Shown: positions 53,769 through 62,341 of the stretch, piece by piece
Position numbering within the stretch: the first letter of the stretch is position 1
How the letters are laid out: each line of letters begins with the position of its first letter
DNA from: Verrucomicrobiota bacterium
GTDB taxonomy: Bacteria > Verrucomicrobiota > Verrucomicrobiia > Verrucomicrobiales > Akkermansiaceae
Direction of reading: 5' to 3'
Length of the DNA stretch: 64,000 nucleotides
NCBI GenBank assembly: GCA_026397725.1
Contig: JAPLUI010000119.1
Coordinates: 1-64,000, forward strand
Notes under the pieces: model-generated
What the model saw: the letters and a program-made list of their open reading frames with translations, nothing else
The model's database searches: none
Told to the model about the DNA's origin: nothing
Program-made: the position numbers and the translations under genes

Positions 53769-55742
53769 TCAGCCATGACTTACGATCAGTGACACGTGCT
53801 GGGTCGCGCCAACCGCAATCTTCTCTTCCTTCACCGTCCCATCCGCGAAGCGCACGCGCAGCGTATAGTCGCCGGGTTCGCGGACGGCCAGGTTCACGGT
53901 GTCCGGCCCGCGGCAGCCCGTTAGAACCTGCGTGCCGACGCTGCGTCTCAACGCGGTGTTCGCTTTGCCATCGACGAGGCGCACATCGGCCCCGACCACC
54001 CCGCGGCCCTTGAGCGATACCGACACGATGCACGTCTGCTGGAGCTTTTTCATGTGATAGGTCGGGTGTTCGGTCGGTTTGCGCACTTCCGCGGCACCGT
54101 TCAGAACGAGGGTGATTTCACCATCGACGTGGCCTAACAGAAGGTCGTTCATGCCGTCGCCGTTCACGTCACCGGCGGCCACCCCCCAAGCCCCCTTCGC
54201 GTGGGCGGCACCGAACGCGGTGGCGTTGTAAAGCGAGGCGTCCATGAACGACCCATAACCACGGTTGGTGTGGAACTGGTTCTTCTGGTTTTCTTCGCGC
54301 GAGATCGTGTAGAGGTCGGCATCGCCGTCCATGTCCAAATCCTCGACGAGGGTCGCGATTTGCCGGCTCGCATGAAGGCCGATTTCATTGCCGTAGATGC
54401 TAACATCCTTGGCCTCGCCAGCGATGTTGGCGACCACCGCCAGGGAACTGTCGCCCGGGCTGATGAGGTCCATGCCATCCTGCCGCCACACCGCGCCGAA
54501 GCATCCGGCACCGGTCTTGCCGGGCTTGTAGTTGGGGGCACACTTGTAGTCGAACGCCAACTTATGCTTTAGCGGCCTGAACTTCCCCTGCTCGTCCTGA
54601 ACGAGAATCAGTCCCTTGCCCGTGGCGTAATAGAGGTCGGTGCGACCGTCGCCGTTCCAGTCCCCCGGCGCGAAGTAGCCGTTACCGCCCGTGCCGCAGG
54701 CGGCGTCCGCGAGGCCCAGGACGGTGGTGGCATCCGTGAACCCGCCCTTGCCGTCGTTGAGGAACGCTATCAGCCCCCCATCAACATAAGACAGGAGAAT
54801 GTCGGGGTAGCCGTCGCCGTTCAGTTCGACGAACGATGAGACTTTGAGAGGCTTGTCCGTCAGGACTTTGAGCACCGGCCCCTTGATGAAACCTTTTTCC
54901 TGCTTGAGAAAAAGTTGCGTGCCAATGAGCAGGTCGCTTCGCCCGTCACCGTTGACATCGGCCAGCGCACAGCATGTGCCGCAGACGCCGGACAGCCCGA
55001 GGTCTTTCGTGGCGTCGGAAAACGCGAGGGAATCGCCCTGCAGATAGACGCGGATCCCGCTCTCCGAACAGGCGACGATGTCAAGCTTGCCGTCGCCATC
55101 GATATCAAACAGGGCCACGCCGCGGACGCCGCCAGGCAACTTGCCGATGACGACATCCCGGTTGAGGCGGACGTTGACATCGGAGGGGAAGAAGGCGGTT
55201 CCGTTCCTGGTGTCGTTCAACATATCCTCCAATCTGCCAGAGTCGCCGTTGAACGTGCCCACCATGACGTCCTCACTGGCGGCTTGATAGGTCCATGCCG
55301 CCGGTTGTGTCAAATCGGCAATCCGCCCGTGGTGCCATTGCCGGTCCCCGCAGTAGAGCAGGATTTCCTGTTCGCCTCGCTGACGCGTTTTTCCGACGAA
55401 GGCGACGAACGTGCGATCCTTTTGCGCGACGTCCCAGATGTTCCAATCTTTGCTGGCCGCGTGCTCCGGTTTGTCGCGGCCAGTCTTCGCCGGAACGTCG
55501 ATAACGATTTCCTGGTCGACGAATTCGCCTTTGCAGACGCTGCTCACCTTGAGTTTGATCCTGCCGGACTCAACCGCAGCGTCCTCATGGGTCAGGTCGG
55601 CCGCGATCACCTTGCCGGCCAGAACCACCTTGTAACGTTCGTACAAGTGAATCGGCTGGAGGTTCGGGTTGACCAGCGCGCGGGCCGCTGGTGCGATCAG
55701 CAGCGCCGCAAGTATGGCGGTTAGATAGGTTATGGATTTCAT
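53769..55742 (-). CDS. Secreted FG-GAP/VCBS propeller protein with ASPIC/UnbV-like C-terminus
   Basis: 657 residues, signal peptide Met-Lys-Ser-Ile-Thr-Tyr-Leu and hydrophobic stretch. After an N-terminal domain (~25-180) there are repeated Asp-x-Asp-Gly-Asp-Gly / Asp-Val-Asn-Gly-Asp-Gly calcium loops of an integrin-type propeller (~200-560). The last 100 residues (Gly-Arg-Gly-Val-Val-Gly-Ala-Asp-Val-Arg-Leu; Asp-Tyr-Thr-Leu-Arg-Val-Arg-Phe-Ala-Asp-Gly) resemble ASPIC/UnbV. Several Cys pairs. Last gene of the operon from 64 kb, 15 bases after the phosphoesterase gene. The role is unknown; such proteins sit at the cell surface or periplasm. Confidence 0.8.
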   Translation of the reverse strand: MKSITYLTAILAALLIAPAARALVNPNLQPIHLYERYKVVLAGKVIAADLTHEDAAVESGRIKLKVSSVCKGEFVDQEIVIDVPAKTGRDKPEHAASKDWNIWDVAQKDRTFVAFVGKTRQRGEQEILLYCGDRQWHHGRIADLTQPAAWTYQAASEDVMVGTFNGDSGRLEDMLNDTRNGTAFFPSDVNVRLNRDVVIGKLPGGVRGVALFDIDGDGKLDIVACSESGIRVYLQGDSLAFSDATKDLGLSGVCGTCCALADVNGDGRSDLLIGTQLFLKQEKGFIKGPVLKVLTDKPLKVSSFVELNGDGYPDILLSYVDGGLIAFLNDGKGGFTDATTVLGLADAACGTGGNGYFAPGDWNGDGRTDLYYATGKGLILVQDEQGKFRPLKHKLAFDYKCAPNYKPGKTGAGCFGAVWRQDGMDLISPGDSSLAVVANIAGEAKDVSIYGNEIGLHASRQIATLVEDLDMDGDADLYTISREENQKNQFHTNRGYGSFMDASLYNATAFGAAHAKGAWGVAAGDVNGDGMNDLLLGHVDGEITLVLNGAAEVRKPTEHPTYHMKKLQQTCIVSVSLKGRGVVGADVRLVDGKANTALRRSVGTQVLTGCRGPDTVNLAVREPGDYTLRVRFADGTVKEEKIAVGATQHVSLIVSHG

Positions 55743-55757
55743 TGTTTTCTCATTGGG

Positions 55758-57017
55758 TCATGGTTGCGGTGGGCGGGCTGGAGCTGTGCCAGTCGGAATC
55801 TCGGCGGGCACCAGTGAATCGTGGTTGAAGCGTGTCGGTGTGAAGGTGAAACCGTCGAACGGTTTGAAATCTTCCAGCTTCGCGTTTTCTAGCGGGCGGG
55901 TGTGGAACTCGACTTTGGCTTGGTCCCCGTTCAGGTAGAGATACGTGACACCCTTGACCCGGGTTTTGGGGTCGTCGCCGCTGCGCAGGAAGCGGGCCAT
56001 CCACGGGCTCTGCCGCGCCCTGACACTATTGCCGATCGACGGGTCCAGATTGACGGTTCCCTCCGGCGTCTTGCCGCCGTTCTGGTCGATGGGAAAACTG
56101 CGTTGATAGACGTGGTCGTGGCCGTTGAAGGCGATCCGTACGTTGTACTTCATGAACAGCGGCCAGACCGAAGCACGGCGCGACTGGCCCTCCGGCGGCC
56201 CTCCCCACTTGAGGACGCTGTGATAGCCGTCGCTGAAAAAGATGTGGTGGCAGGCGTAGAACTTCCACTGCCGGTCGGTGCCTTGCAGTTGATCCTCGAT
56301 CCACGTCAATTGCTCCGCGGTGAAGTCGTCGGAGTACTTGACGTAGGGGCCGACGACCCACCGCGCCGCACCATAATCGACCACCTGCTCGGGTTTGTCC
56401 TCGGTGCGGCCTTCGAAGTCGAGGTGGTGGGGGCTGGCCAGTTTGTCAGGCCAGTCGGTCTCGTGGTTGCCCTCGGCCAGGACGAGGGGGATTTGGCGGT
56501 AAAGTTGGTGCTTGAAATCGTAGAAGTCCCCGCCGTGCTGGATGGTGTCGCCCATGTCCACCAACAGGTCTGGCGGCCTGCCGACTTTCTCTTCCACGAA
56601 GCGGACATCCAGATCGCTGATGGCGTAGTCGTCGCCCTGGAACACGATCAACAGCGGATCCTTGTGCTGCGGAATGCGAAACTGTCCGGTCCTTTCGCCA
56701 TTCATCCCGTTGCCGGACACCTTGTAGTGATAGGTGATACCCGGAGTCAGCTCGCGCAGGCGCGCCCGGCAGGCAAAGCGCTCGGATTTAGCTCCGGGCG
56801 CCAGCACAATCCGGTCACACATGGTGATGGCCGCCTTCTTCCCGTATGCCTCGGTTGCACCATACTCCACTTCGCCGGCATTGGCGGCGTCTGCGACCCA
56901 GCCCACGGTCATGCCGTCCATGCGCGGATTGCACAAGTACGGTCCGCCGACAAACTCCGCCGCCCGCGCCGCCGCTGATATGCCTAACTGCAATAGGACG
57001 ACGAGACGAATCATCAT
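55758..57017 (-). CDS. Secreted metallophosphoesterase (purple-acid-phosphatase-like)
   Basis: About 419 residues from Met-Met-Ile-Arg-Leu (57017), which begins the signal peptide; in-frame ATGs at 57083 and 57071 would extend it. An N-terminal Fn3-like domain (Tyr-His-Tyr-Lys-Val-Ser-Gly) is followed by metal ligands: Gly-Asp-Asp near 125, Met-Gly-Asp-Thr near 150, Gly-Asn-His-Glu near 178, Cys-His-His near 255 and Gly-His-Asp-His-Val-Tyr near 295. These fit the calcineurin-like fold with a two-metal centre. It should hydrolyse a phosphoester in the periplasm. Encoded between the unknown secreted protein and the FG-GAP protein in one operon. Confidence 0.85.
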   Translation of the reverse strand: MMIRLVVLLQLGISAAARAAEFVGGPYLCNPRMDGMTVGWVADAANAGEVEYGATEAYGKKAAITMCDRIVLAPGAKSERFACRARLRELTPGITYHYKVSGNGMNGERTGQFRIPQHKDPLLIVFQGDDYAISDLDVRFVEEKVGRPPDLLVDMGDTIQHGGDFYDFKHQLYRQIPLVLAEGNHETDWPDKLASPHHLDFEGRTEDKPEQVVDYGAARWVVGPYVKYSDDFTAEQLTWIEDQLQGTDRQWKFYACHHIFFSDGYHSVLKWGGPPEGQSRRASVWPLFMKYNVRIAFNGHDHVYQRSFPIDQNGGKTPEGTVNLDPSIGNSVRARQSPWMARFLRSGDDPKTRVKGVTYLYLNGDQAKVEFHTRPLENAKLEDFKPFDGFTFTPTRFNHDSLVPAEIPTGTAPARPPQP

Positions 57018-57089
57018 GAAACACCGGCGGTTACGGTGATGCGTTGCGGGCGGCAGGGTCGTGGTTTTCATCGTGTTTCCCAAAGATGC

Positions 57090-58562
57090 CTATTTCGTCG
57101 TGTACTTTTCCTTCGGCTCCAGGGTGGACATCGGGCCCGCGTCTTTCATGGTGGCGATTTCCGCCTCGTAACCGCGAACCAGCTCGTTGGGATCCTTGCT
57201 CAGGCAGGCGTCGCCGAATGTGATGTTCTTCCATTTCCTGAAAGTGTCCATGCCGGGAACGACGATGCCGCCGCGGTGCAAGTCGTCGAAGCGGACATTC
57301 TCAAGCTTTGCGGTGCCGCTGAACCAAACCGTGATCTTCGGCAGGATCTTGGGAAACACGCTCTTCATCGCGTCGTCCTGCCGGCCCCAGGGACCGGCAC
57401 CGCCGGCGGAGTTCCGCTGCCAACAGACGACCAGGCGCGCATTGCTTCCCGGCGCCGGGTAACCGATCAGTTCGCCGTTCATGCAGGCGTTGTATTCACC
57501 ACTATAACCATAGTATGCCTTGGCACCACTCGGCAGGACGGGGATTTCCTTCTTGTCGTCCGGCAACTTGGCAACCGGCAGATTCATCCAGTTGCGGTAG
57601 CCGAGGCCAAGGTACGCGTCACGGCGCAGCGGCCGGTCCGGCGATCCACCGGCAACCCGGCCGCCCTCATCAACCTTCCAATCCGGGCCGAACTGATTCA
57701 AGCCGTGCGAGCACAGCGCACCGTCTAACAGAACGATCTTCGCCCCCTTGCCGACCCACACCGTCGATGGCCCCATGCTGGCGAAGCGGCTGCCGCGGCC
57801 GACAATCCAGGTGCCCGACTTGATGCCGACTTCGTCCATCGCGCTCACATGTCCGAGCACTTCGGTTGACTTTCCCGGTTCCTTTTCGTGGGTCATATAC
57901 ACCGTGATGATGCCGCTCCACCAGGGTTGCTGTCTGATGTCCGCCTTCGGGTCAAACGGCGTGACAACCCGCTCCTCGTGCATCTTCTTCAAGACGCCGT
58001 CCGCCGGCCAGTCCTGCCGGATGAACGTGTCACGATTGCCTACCAGCTTGAGCGTCGAAGGAGTGAGTATGCCGGCGGGACGGACCCAAATGTTGCCGAA
58101 GACGAAGAAGTCCACATAGCACCACGTTTTGAACTCGGCATTGCGACCGATGGTCAAGTGCCGGCAGTTGAATGCCGTCCCCTGCGGTACATTCAGCTCG
58201 TAACTCACGTCGGCATCAGGCAGGATGACATCTGTGTCCATGTCCGGGATCGCATCGGCGGGCTGGCCCGTGGCGGCGTCAATCCAGCAGGCGGGGTCGG
58301 TGGGCGTGAACTTCGGGCCTTGCCGGCTCTCCTTTTCTCCCGGATGCCCCCAGATCAGCAGCCGCGCCTTGGGCCAGGTTTCCTTGAGGAAGTACTCGTC
58401 GCCGGCCAGTTCCGGCCACACTTCCTTGTTAGATAACCGTGGGTTGTCCGCAGTGGGTTGTGCGGTGATCGCCTTGATGTCCAGTGCGCCGGCGGGCATG
58501 GCGAAACCGAGGATTGCGACGGCTGCGAGCCGTGTGGTATTCAGTCTTGTGTTTGTTGTCAT
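57090..58562 (-). CDS. Secreted protein of unknown function, beta-helix-like
   Basis: 490 residues, signal peptide to about 26 (Ala-Gly-Ala-Leu). The sequence has regular short beta stretches ending in Gly/Asn turns (Phe-Asn-Cys-Arg-His-Leu-Thr-Ile-Gly; Thr-Trp-Ile-Val-Gly-Arg-Gly-Ser; Leu-Glu-Asn-Val-Arg-Phe-Asp-Asp-Leu), as in a right-handed beta-helix similar to G8/CEMIP-type proteins, but I cannot assign a family or catalytic residues. Fifty-two bases separate it from the PEP-synthase-like gene upstream. Confidence 0.65.
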   Translation of the reverse strand: MTTNTRLNTTRLAAVAILGFAMPAGALDIKAITAQPTADNPRLSNKEVWPELAGDEYFLKETWPKARLLIWGHPGEKESRQGPKFTPTDPACWIDAATGQPADAIPDMDTDVILPDADVSYELNVPQGTAFNCRHLTIGRNAEFKTWCYVDFFVFGNIWVRPAGILTPSTLKLVGNRDTFIRQDWPADGVLKKMHEERVVTPFDPKADIRQQPWWSGIITVYMTHEKEPGKSTEVLGHVSAMDEVGIKSGTWIVGRGSRFASMGPSTVWVGKGAKIVLLDGALCSHGLNQFGPDWKVDEGGRVAGGSPDRPLRRDAYLGLGYRNWMNLPVAKLPDDKKEIPVLPSGAKAYYGYSGEYNACMNGELIGYPAPGSNARLVVCWQRNSAGGAGPWGRQDDAMKSVFPKILPKITVWFSGTAKLENVRFDDLHRGGIVVPGMDTFRKWKNITFGDACLSKDPNELVRGYEAEIATMKDAGPMSTLEPKEKYTTK

Positions 58563-58614
58563 GATGTGTGTTGGTGAAGGTGCGATTGGATTGGAATGGG
58601 AAATGCATCGGCGA

Positions 58615-61600
58615 TCACGGCACCCGCAGCGACCACTTGAGCACGAACATGGCCGGCAGATAGACCAGGAGATATACCATCAGCCAGCCCGGCAACCACG
58701 GCTTGACCAGCCACTCGACCGGCTGCCAGAAGATGTTAGATCCCTGCACGAGCTGTTGCCGGTAGGCGACCTTGACCCACTCGACCGGATGACCGGGGGC
58801 TTGCGGGCGCGTGATTTGCACCGGGCCTTTGCCGTCGCCCAGGTCTTCTTTCGGTTCGGGGGCCACGCGCGTGCCGAAGACCACGGCGCTATCGACCGGC
58901 GGCCATCCGTCCGTCGCGATGCAGAGCGGAAATTTCCCGTCCTTGTCCTCCGGCGCTTGCAGGGTCCAGGAGACATCGCGCGGCGGCAGCGGGCGGCTGA
59001 GAAAGCCGTTGAGATCCGCCAGCATTTCCTCGCGGGTGCGGCGGGCGGCCGCTTGGAGTTCCCACGGGGCGTCGGCGGGCACCGCGCTCTCCGCGCTCCA
59101 TTGGGCAAGGAGCCGCTCGAGCACCGGTCGGATCCGGGTGATCTTCTGGCTCGGCGGCGTTCGCTCATCGAGCCGCAGTTCGGGGGCGTGCCCGAGTCTA
59201 ACATCTCCGGCATGATCGCCATTGACCCGCGCGGTCACGAAGACCGGGGCACCCGGCGCCGCGTTCCAGGAGGCCGGGTCGATGCGTGCCGGGAACCAGA
59301 GGAAAACCATCACCATGGGCCCGAGGATCAGGATCAGCGGGAAGAGGGCCGCGTTCAGGAGCCGGAGTTGGACCGGAGCGGCGGCCTGATCGAGGGCCCT
59401 GCGCCGGGGCGATCCCGCCGGCAGCTTCGACGCCTGCTGGCGCAGTGCCGCCGCGCGTTGTTTGCCCGCCGCCAGGCGCCGGTTGTCGGTGAGCAAGCGC
59501 TGACCGACGATCGAGAACGCCGCGAGGGCCGCAGCCACTGCGGCGACCGTTCCGGCACGTCCTAACAGGTTCACCAACGGCAACAGCAGGAAGTCGAGAA
59601 CGGCCATGGATCGGTCGAGGAGCCATGTCCCCGGGAGCAGCAACAACGCGAGAAAGAACCCCGTCCACACGGCGAGCAGGCGGTTCCTCCACTTGCCGTT
59701 AGAGCGTTCGATCCGCCCGGGCGGCGGCGGGATCATCGCGGCGGGAACCCGCGCGTCCGCCGGGTCCGGACCAACGGCATCCCCCCCTGCGGATGCTCCC
59801 GCCAGTTGCTCCGCATGCCGCAGCAAGCTGCCGTGGTGGCCATCGACGGTGACCGTTTCGCCATCTTCTAACAGGCAAGTCGCGCCGTCGCAGACCACCG
59901 CCGGGATCCCCATTTCGCGGGCGACGAGCGCGCCGTGCGAGAGCATCCCACCGCGCTCGATCACCAGTCCGGCGGCCTTGGCAAACAGGGGAGTCCAGTT
60001 CGGATCGGTGCTCGGGCAGACCAGGATGTAGCCGTTGCCGGGATCGCCCGCATCCTCGGGGGCGAGGATGATCCGGGCGGGTCCGCTGGCCGTCCCCCCG
60101 CTGATAGAAAACGCCGGGATCCTGCCGGTGGATTCGATTTTAACCTGTTCGCCGAGCGTGGCGAGCTTGTCTTCCGTGATCAGGTTGGGCAGGTCGATCG
60201 CGGCTTCGGCGGCGCGGGCCAGGCGCCGTTTCTCTAACAGATGCAGCGGGGCGATGCCGGTGGCGAGGGAGTCGAAGAGTTCCTCCTCGCGGAGCAGGAA
60301 GACCTCGGTGCCGATGTCCAGTCGCCTGCCCGCCTCGAGCGCAAGATCGCGCAGCAGGTCGTGGGCGAGCATCAGATGGAACTTGCCGTCTTCGCGGAAG
60401 CGCAGGTAACGATGGGTGAGGGAGAGTTTTTCATCGAACTCGCGGGCGGCGGTGTCATCCAGGGTGCTGCTGAGTTTGCGGGTCCGCGTTGCGCGTTCCG
60501 CCATCCGCTGGTGGTGCCGTTCGACCGGGCTCTCGGTGTCCTTGAGGTGTCCCGCCAGCGCCACGACCGCTTCCGGGCGCTCGCGCCAGCGCGGCGTGGC
60601 GAGGTCGAACTCCTCGGGTGCCCGGTGTCCGAAGCCTGCGAGCCATTGGTCCACCGTGGTCTTCCCATGTGCGATATCCCACAGCCCTTGCGTTCCGAGG
60701 AGCGTCTGATCGGGCGCATGGCCGGCGGACAACTCGTTGGCCAGTTGCCCGGGTTCCGCGTCCCAAAAACTCTCGGCACAAAATGATCGCAGTTCCTCCA
60801 TGGCCATCGCCGCGATCAGGCTGGGCAACATTAACTTCGCCCCGAACTCCTGCAGCGCCCGCTCGCGCCGGCTTTCCCAGAGTTTCCGCAATTCCGCGGC
60901 ATCCAGCGATCGCAGGTCGCGTTGTTTTTCCTCGGCAACCCAGCGCTTCAATTCCGGGAGGATCTGGCCGTCGAGGAGGCGGTCGTAATCTGCCGCCGAC
61001 CGCATCAGCTTTCGCCGGACGTCGGCAACCCGCTTCCCGACCCGGTGGCGGGCGCGGATCGACCCGCGCGGCAGGGTCGGCGGGCCTTGGGACGCGTTGG
61101 GATCCCGGGCGAGTTGCTCCGGATCGTAGGCATAAGGATAGCCTTCGAAAAACATCTCCGGCACGCGGGAGAGGTCCATGTAGATCCGCCCCGCTACCAG
61201 GTCGAGGAACCCGTCCTGGCAGACAGCGGGCGACGGCTCGAATCCGGCTTCGCGGTACATCCCGCCGAAGCCGCCGTCGCCCGACATGAAGCGCCGCACC
61301 ACGTCCCATGTTAGAGGCGTGGGATGGGGCAGGGTTTCCCCGATGTTGTGGCGGGCCCAGTCGCCGCGCCCCGCACGCTTCGCCTCGCGCAAATCGGCAC
61401 GTGTTCTGCCCAGCGATTCCTCGTAAGCCTCGGCCTCTTCCAAGGTCGTGATGGCACGTGACTGCAGCAGGTAAACGTGGTCTCCCTCGATGGCCCACTC
61501 GATGTCCTGCGCCGAGCCAAAGTGCTCCATCACCTGCAGCCCGAGCCGCCAAAGCGCGAGTACCTGGCGCGAATTCAGGGACAGCTTCTGCCGCAGCCCG

Positions 61601-62277
61601 TCCGGCGTAGGTTGGCCTCCTTTCGATCGCGTGCCCGCCGGGATCCACACCGTCTTGTCCGCTGTCCGGACCGACGTCGCCGCGCCGGTCGCCCTATCAA
61701 GGACGAACGTGTCCGGTTGCACCAGTCCGGCAACGACCGCCTCGCCGAGCCCCCAACTCGACTCGATGAGCATCTCGCCGAGTGCCCCGGGTCGCGGATT
61801 GGCCGTGAACAGGACGCCCGCCACGTCGGCCGCCACCAGCTTTTGCACCACCACCGCCATCACCACCTTGGCCCGGTCGATCCCGCATTCTGTTAGATAA
61901 GCCCGCGCTCGCTCCGAGTGCAGGCTCGCCCAACATTTGATCACTGCGGCAACGACTTCCTGCTCGCCCGCGACCTCGAGAAACGTCTCGTACTGGCCGG
62001 CCATCGAGGCTTCGGCAAGGTCCTCCGCGGTCGCCGACGAGCGGACCGCGACCACCGGCGAGCCCATGCCGCGATAGGCTGTTAGAATCGCGTCCCGCAC
62101 CTCGGCGGGTGGTTCCGCAGCGTCCTCAGCCGCGCGGCAGGCGCTCGTCGTGACCGCAAATCCTCCCGGCACCGGAAATCCGGCGTTGATCAGGCGGGCA
62201 AGGTTCAGCGCCTTGCCCCCCACGGCCGCCGGATCGCGGCACTCGGCAAGGGGGAGAATGTATGGGACCGGGTTCAT
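58615..62277 (-). CDS. PEP-synthase-like phosphotransferase fused to an EMC3/TMCO1-like membrane domain
   Basis: 1220 residues. Residues ~1-310: an ATP-grasp PEP/pyruvate-binding domain (Val-Gly-Gly-Lys-Ala-Leu-Asn-Leu; Val-Arg-Ser-Ser-Ala-Thr-Ala-Glu-Asp; Asp-Ile-Glu-Trp-Ala). A helical middle (~310-690) is like that of rifampicin phosphotransferase. The swivelling domain carries Leu-Ser-His-Gly-Ala-Leu-Val-Ala-Arg-Glu-Met-Gly-Ile-Pro-Ala-Val near 780 (phospho-His). After a Pro-rich linker (~850) come two hydrophobic stretches (~870-922), a basic coiled-coil segment, another helix (~965-990), a ~190-residue soluble insert and a final helix (~1195-1218). Helix, coiled coil, helix, helix fits the DUF106/EMC3 branch of the Oxa1 insertase superfamily. 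The substrate is unknown. Confidence 0.75.
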   Translation of the reverse strand: MNPVPYILPLAECRDPAAVGGKALNLARLINAGFPVPGGFAVTTSACRAAEDAAEPPAEVRDAILTAYRGMGSPVVAVRSSATAEDLAEASMAGQYETFLEVAGEQEVVAAVIKCWASLHSERARAYLTECGIDRAKVVMAVVVQKLVAADVAGVLFTANPRPGALGEMLIESSWGLGEAVVAGLVQPDTFVLDRATGAATSVRTADKTVWIPAGTRSKGGQPTPDGLRQKLSLNSRQVLALWRLGLQVMEHFGSAQDIEWAIEGDHVYLLQSRAITTLEEAEAYEESLGRTRADLREAKRAGRGDWARHNIGETLPHPTPLTWDVVRRFMSGDGGFGGMYREAGFEPSPAVCQDGFLDLVAGRIYMDLSRVPEMFFEGYPYAYDPEQLARDPNASQGPPTLPRGSIRARHRVGKRVADVRRKLMRSAADYDRLLDGQILPELKRWVAEEKQRDLRSLDAAELRKLWESRRERALQEFGAKLMLPSLIAAMAMEELRSFCAESFWDAEPGQLANELSAGHAPDQTLLGTQGLWDIAHGKTTVDQWLAGFGHRAPEEFDLATPRWRERPEAVVALAGHLKDTESPVERHHQRMAERATRTRKLSSTLDDTAAREFDEKLSLTHRYLRFREDGKFHLMLAHDLLRDLALEAGRRLDIGTEVFLLREEELFDSLATGIAPLHLLEKRRLARAAEAAIDLPNLITEDKLATLGEQVKIESTGRIPAFSISGGTASGPARIILAPEDAGDPGNGYILVCPSTDPNWTPLFAKAAGLVIERGGMLSHGALVAREMGIPAVVCDGATCLLEDGETVTVDGHHGSLLRHAEQLAGASAGGDAVGPDPADARVPAAMIPPPPGRIERSNGKWRNRLLAVWTGFFLALLLLPGTWLLDRSMAVLDFLLLPLVNLLGRAGTVAAVAAALAAFSIVGQRLLTDNRRLAAGKQRAAALRQQASKLPAGSPRRRALDQAAAPVQLRLLNAALFPLILILGPMVMVFLWFPARIDPASWNAAPGAPVFVTARVNGDHAGDVRLGHAPELRLDERTPPSQKITRIRPVLERLLAQWSAESAVPADAPWELQAAARRTREEMLADLNGFLSRPLPPRDVSWTLQAPEDKDGKFPLCIATDGWPPVDSAVVFGTRVAPEPKEDLGDGKGPVQITRPQAPGHPVEWVKVAYRQQLVQGSNIFWQPVEWLVKPWLPGWLMVYLLVYLPAMFVLKWSLRVP

Positions 62278-62341
62278 CGGGCAACCGGGTATCGGTTATA
62301 TGTTATGTGATATATGTTATGTGTTGATTGGGTGCAATTGA

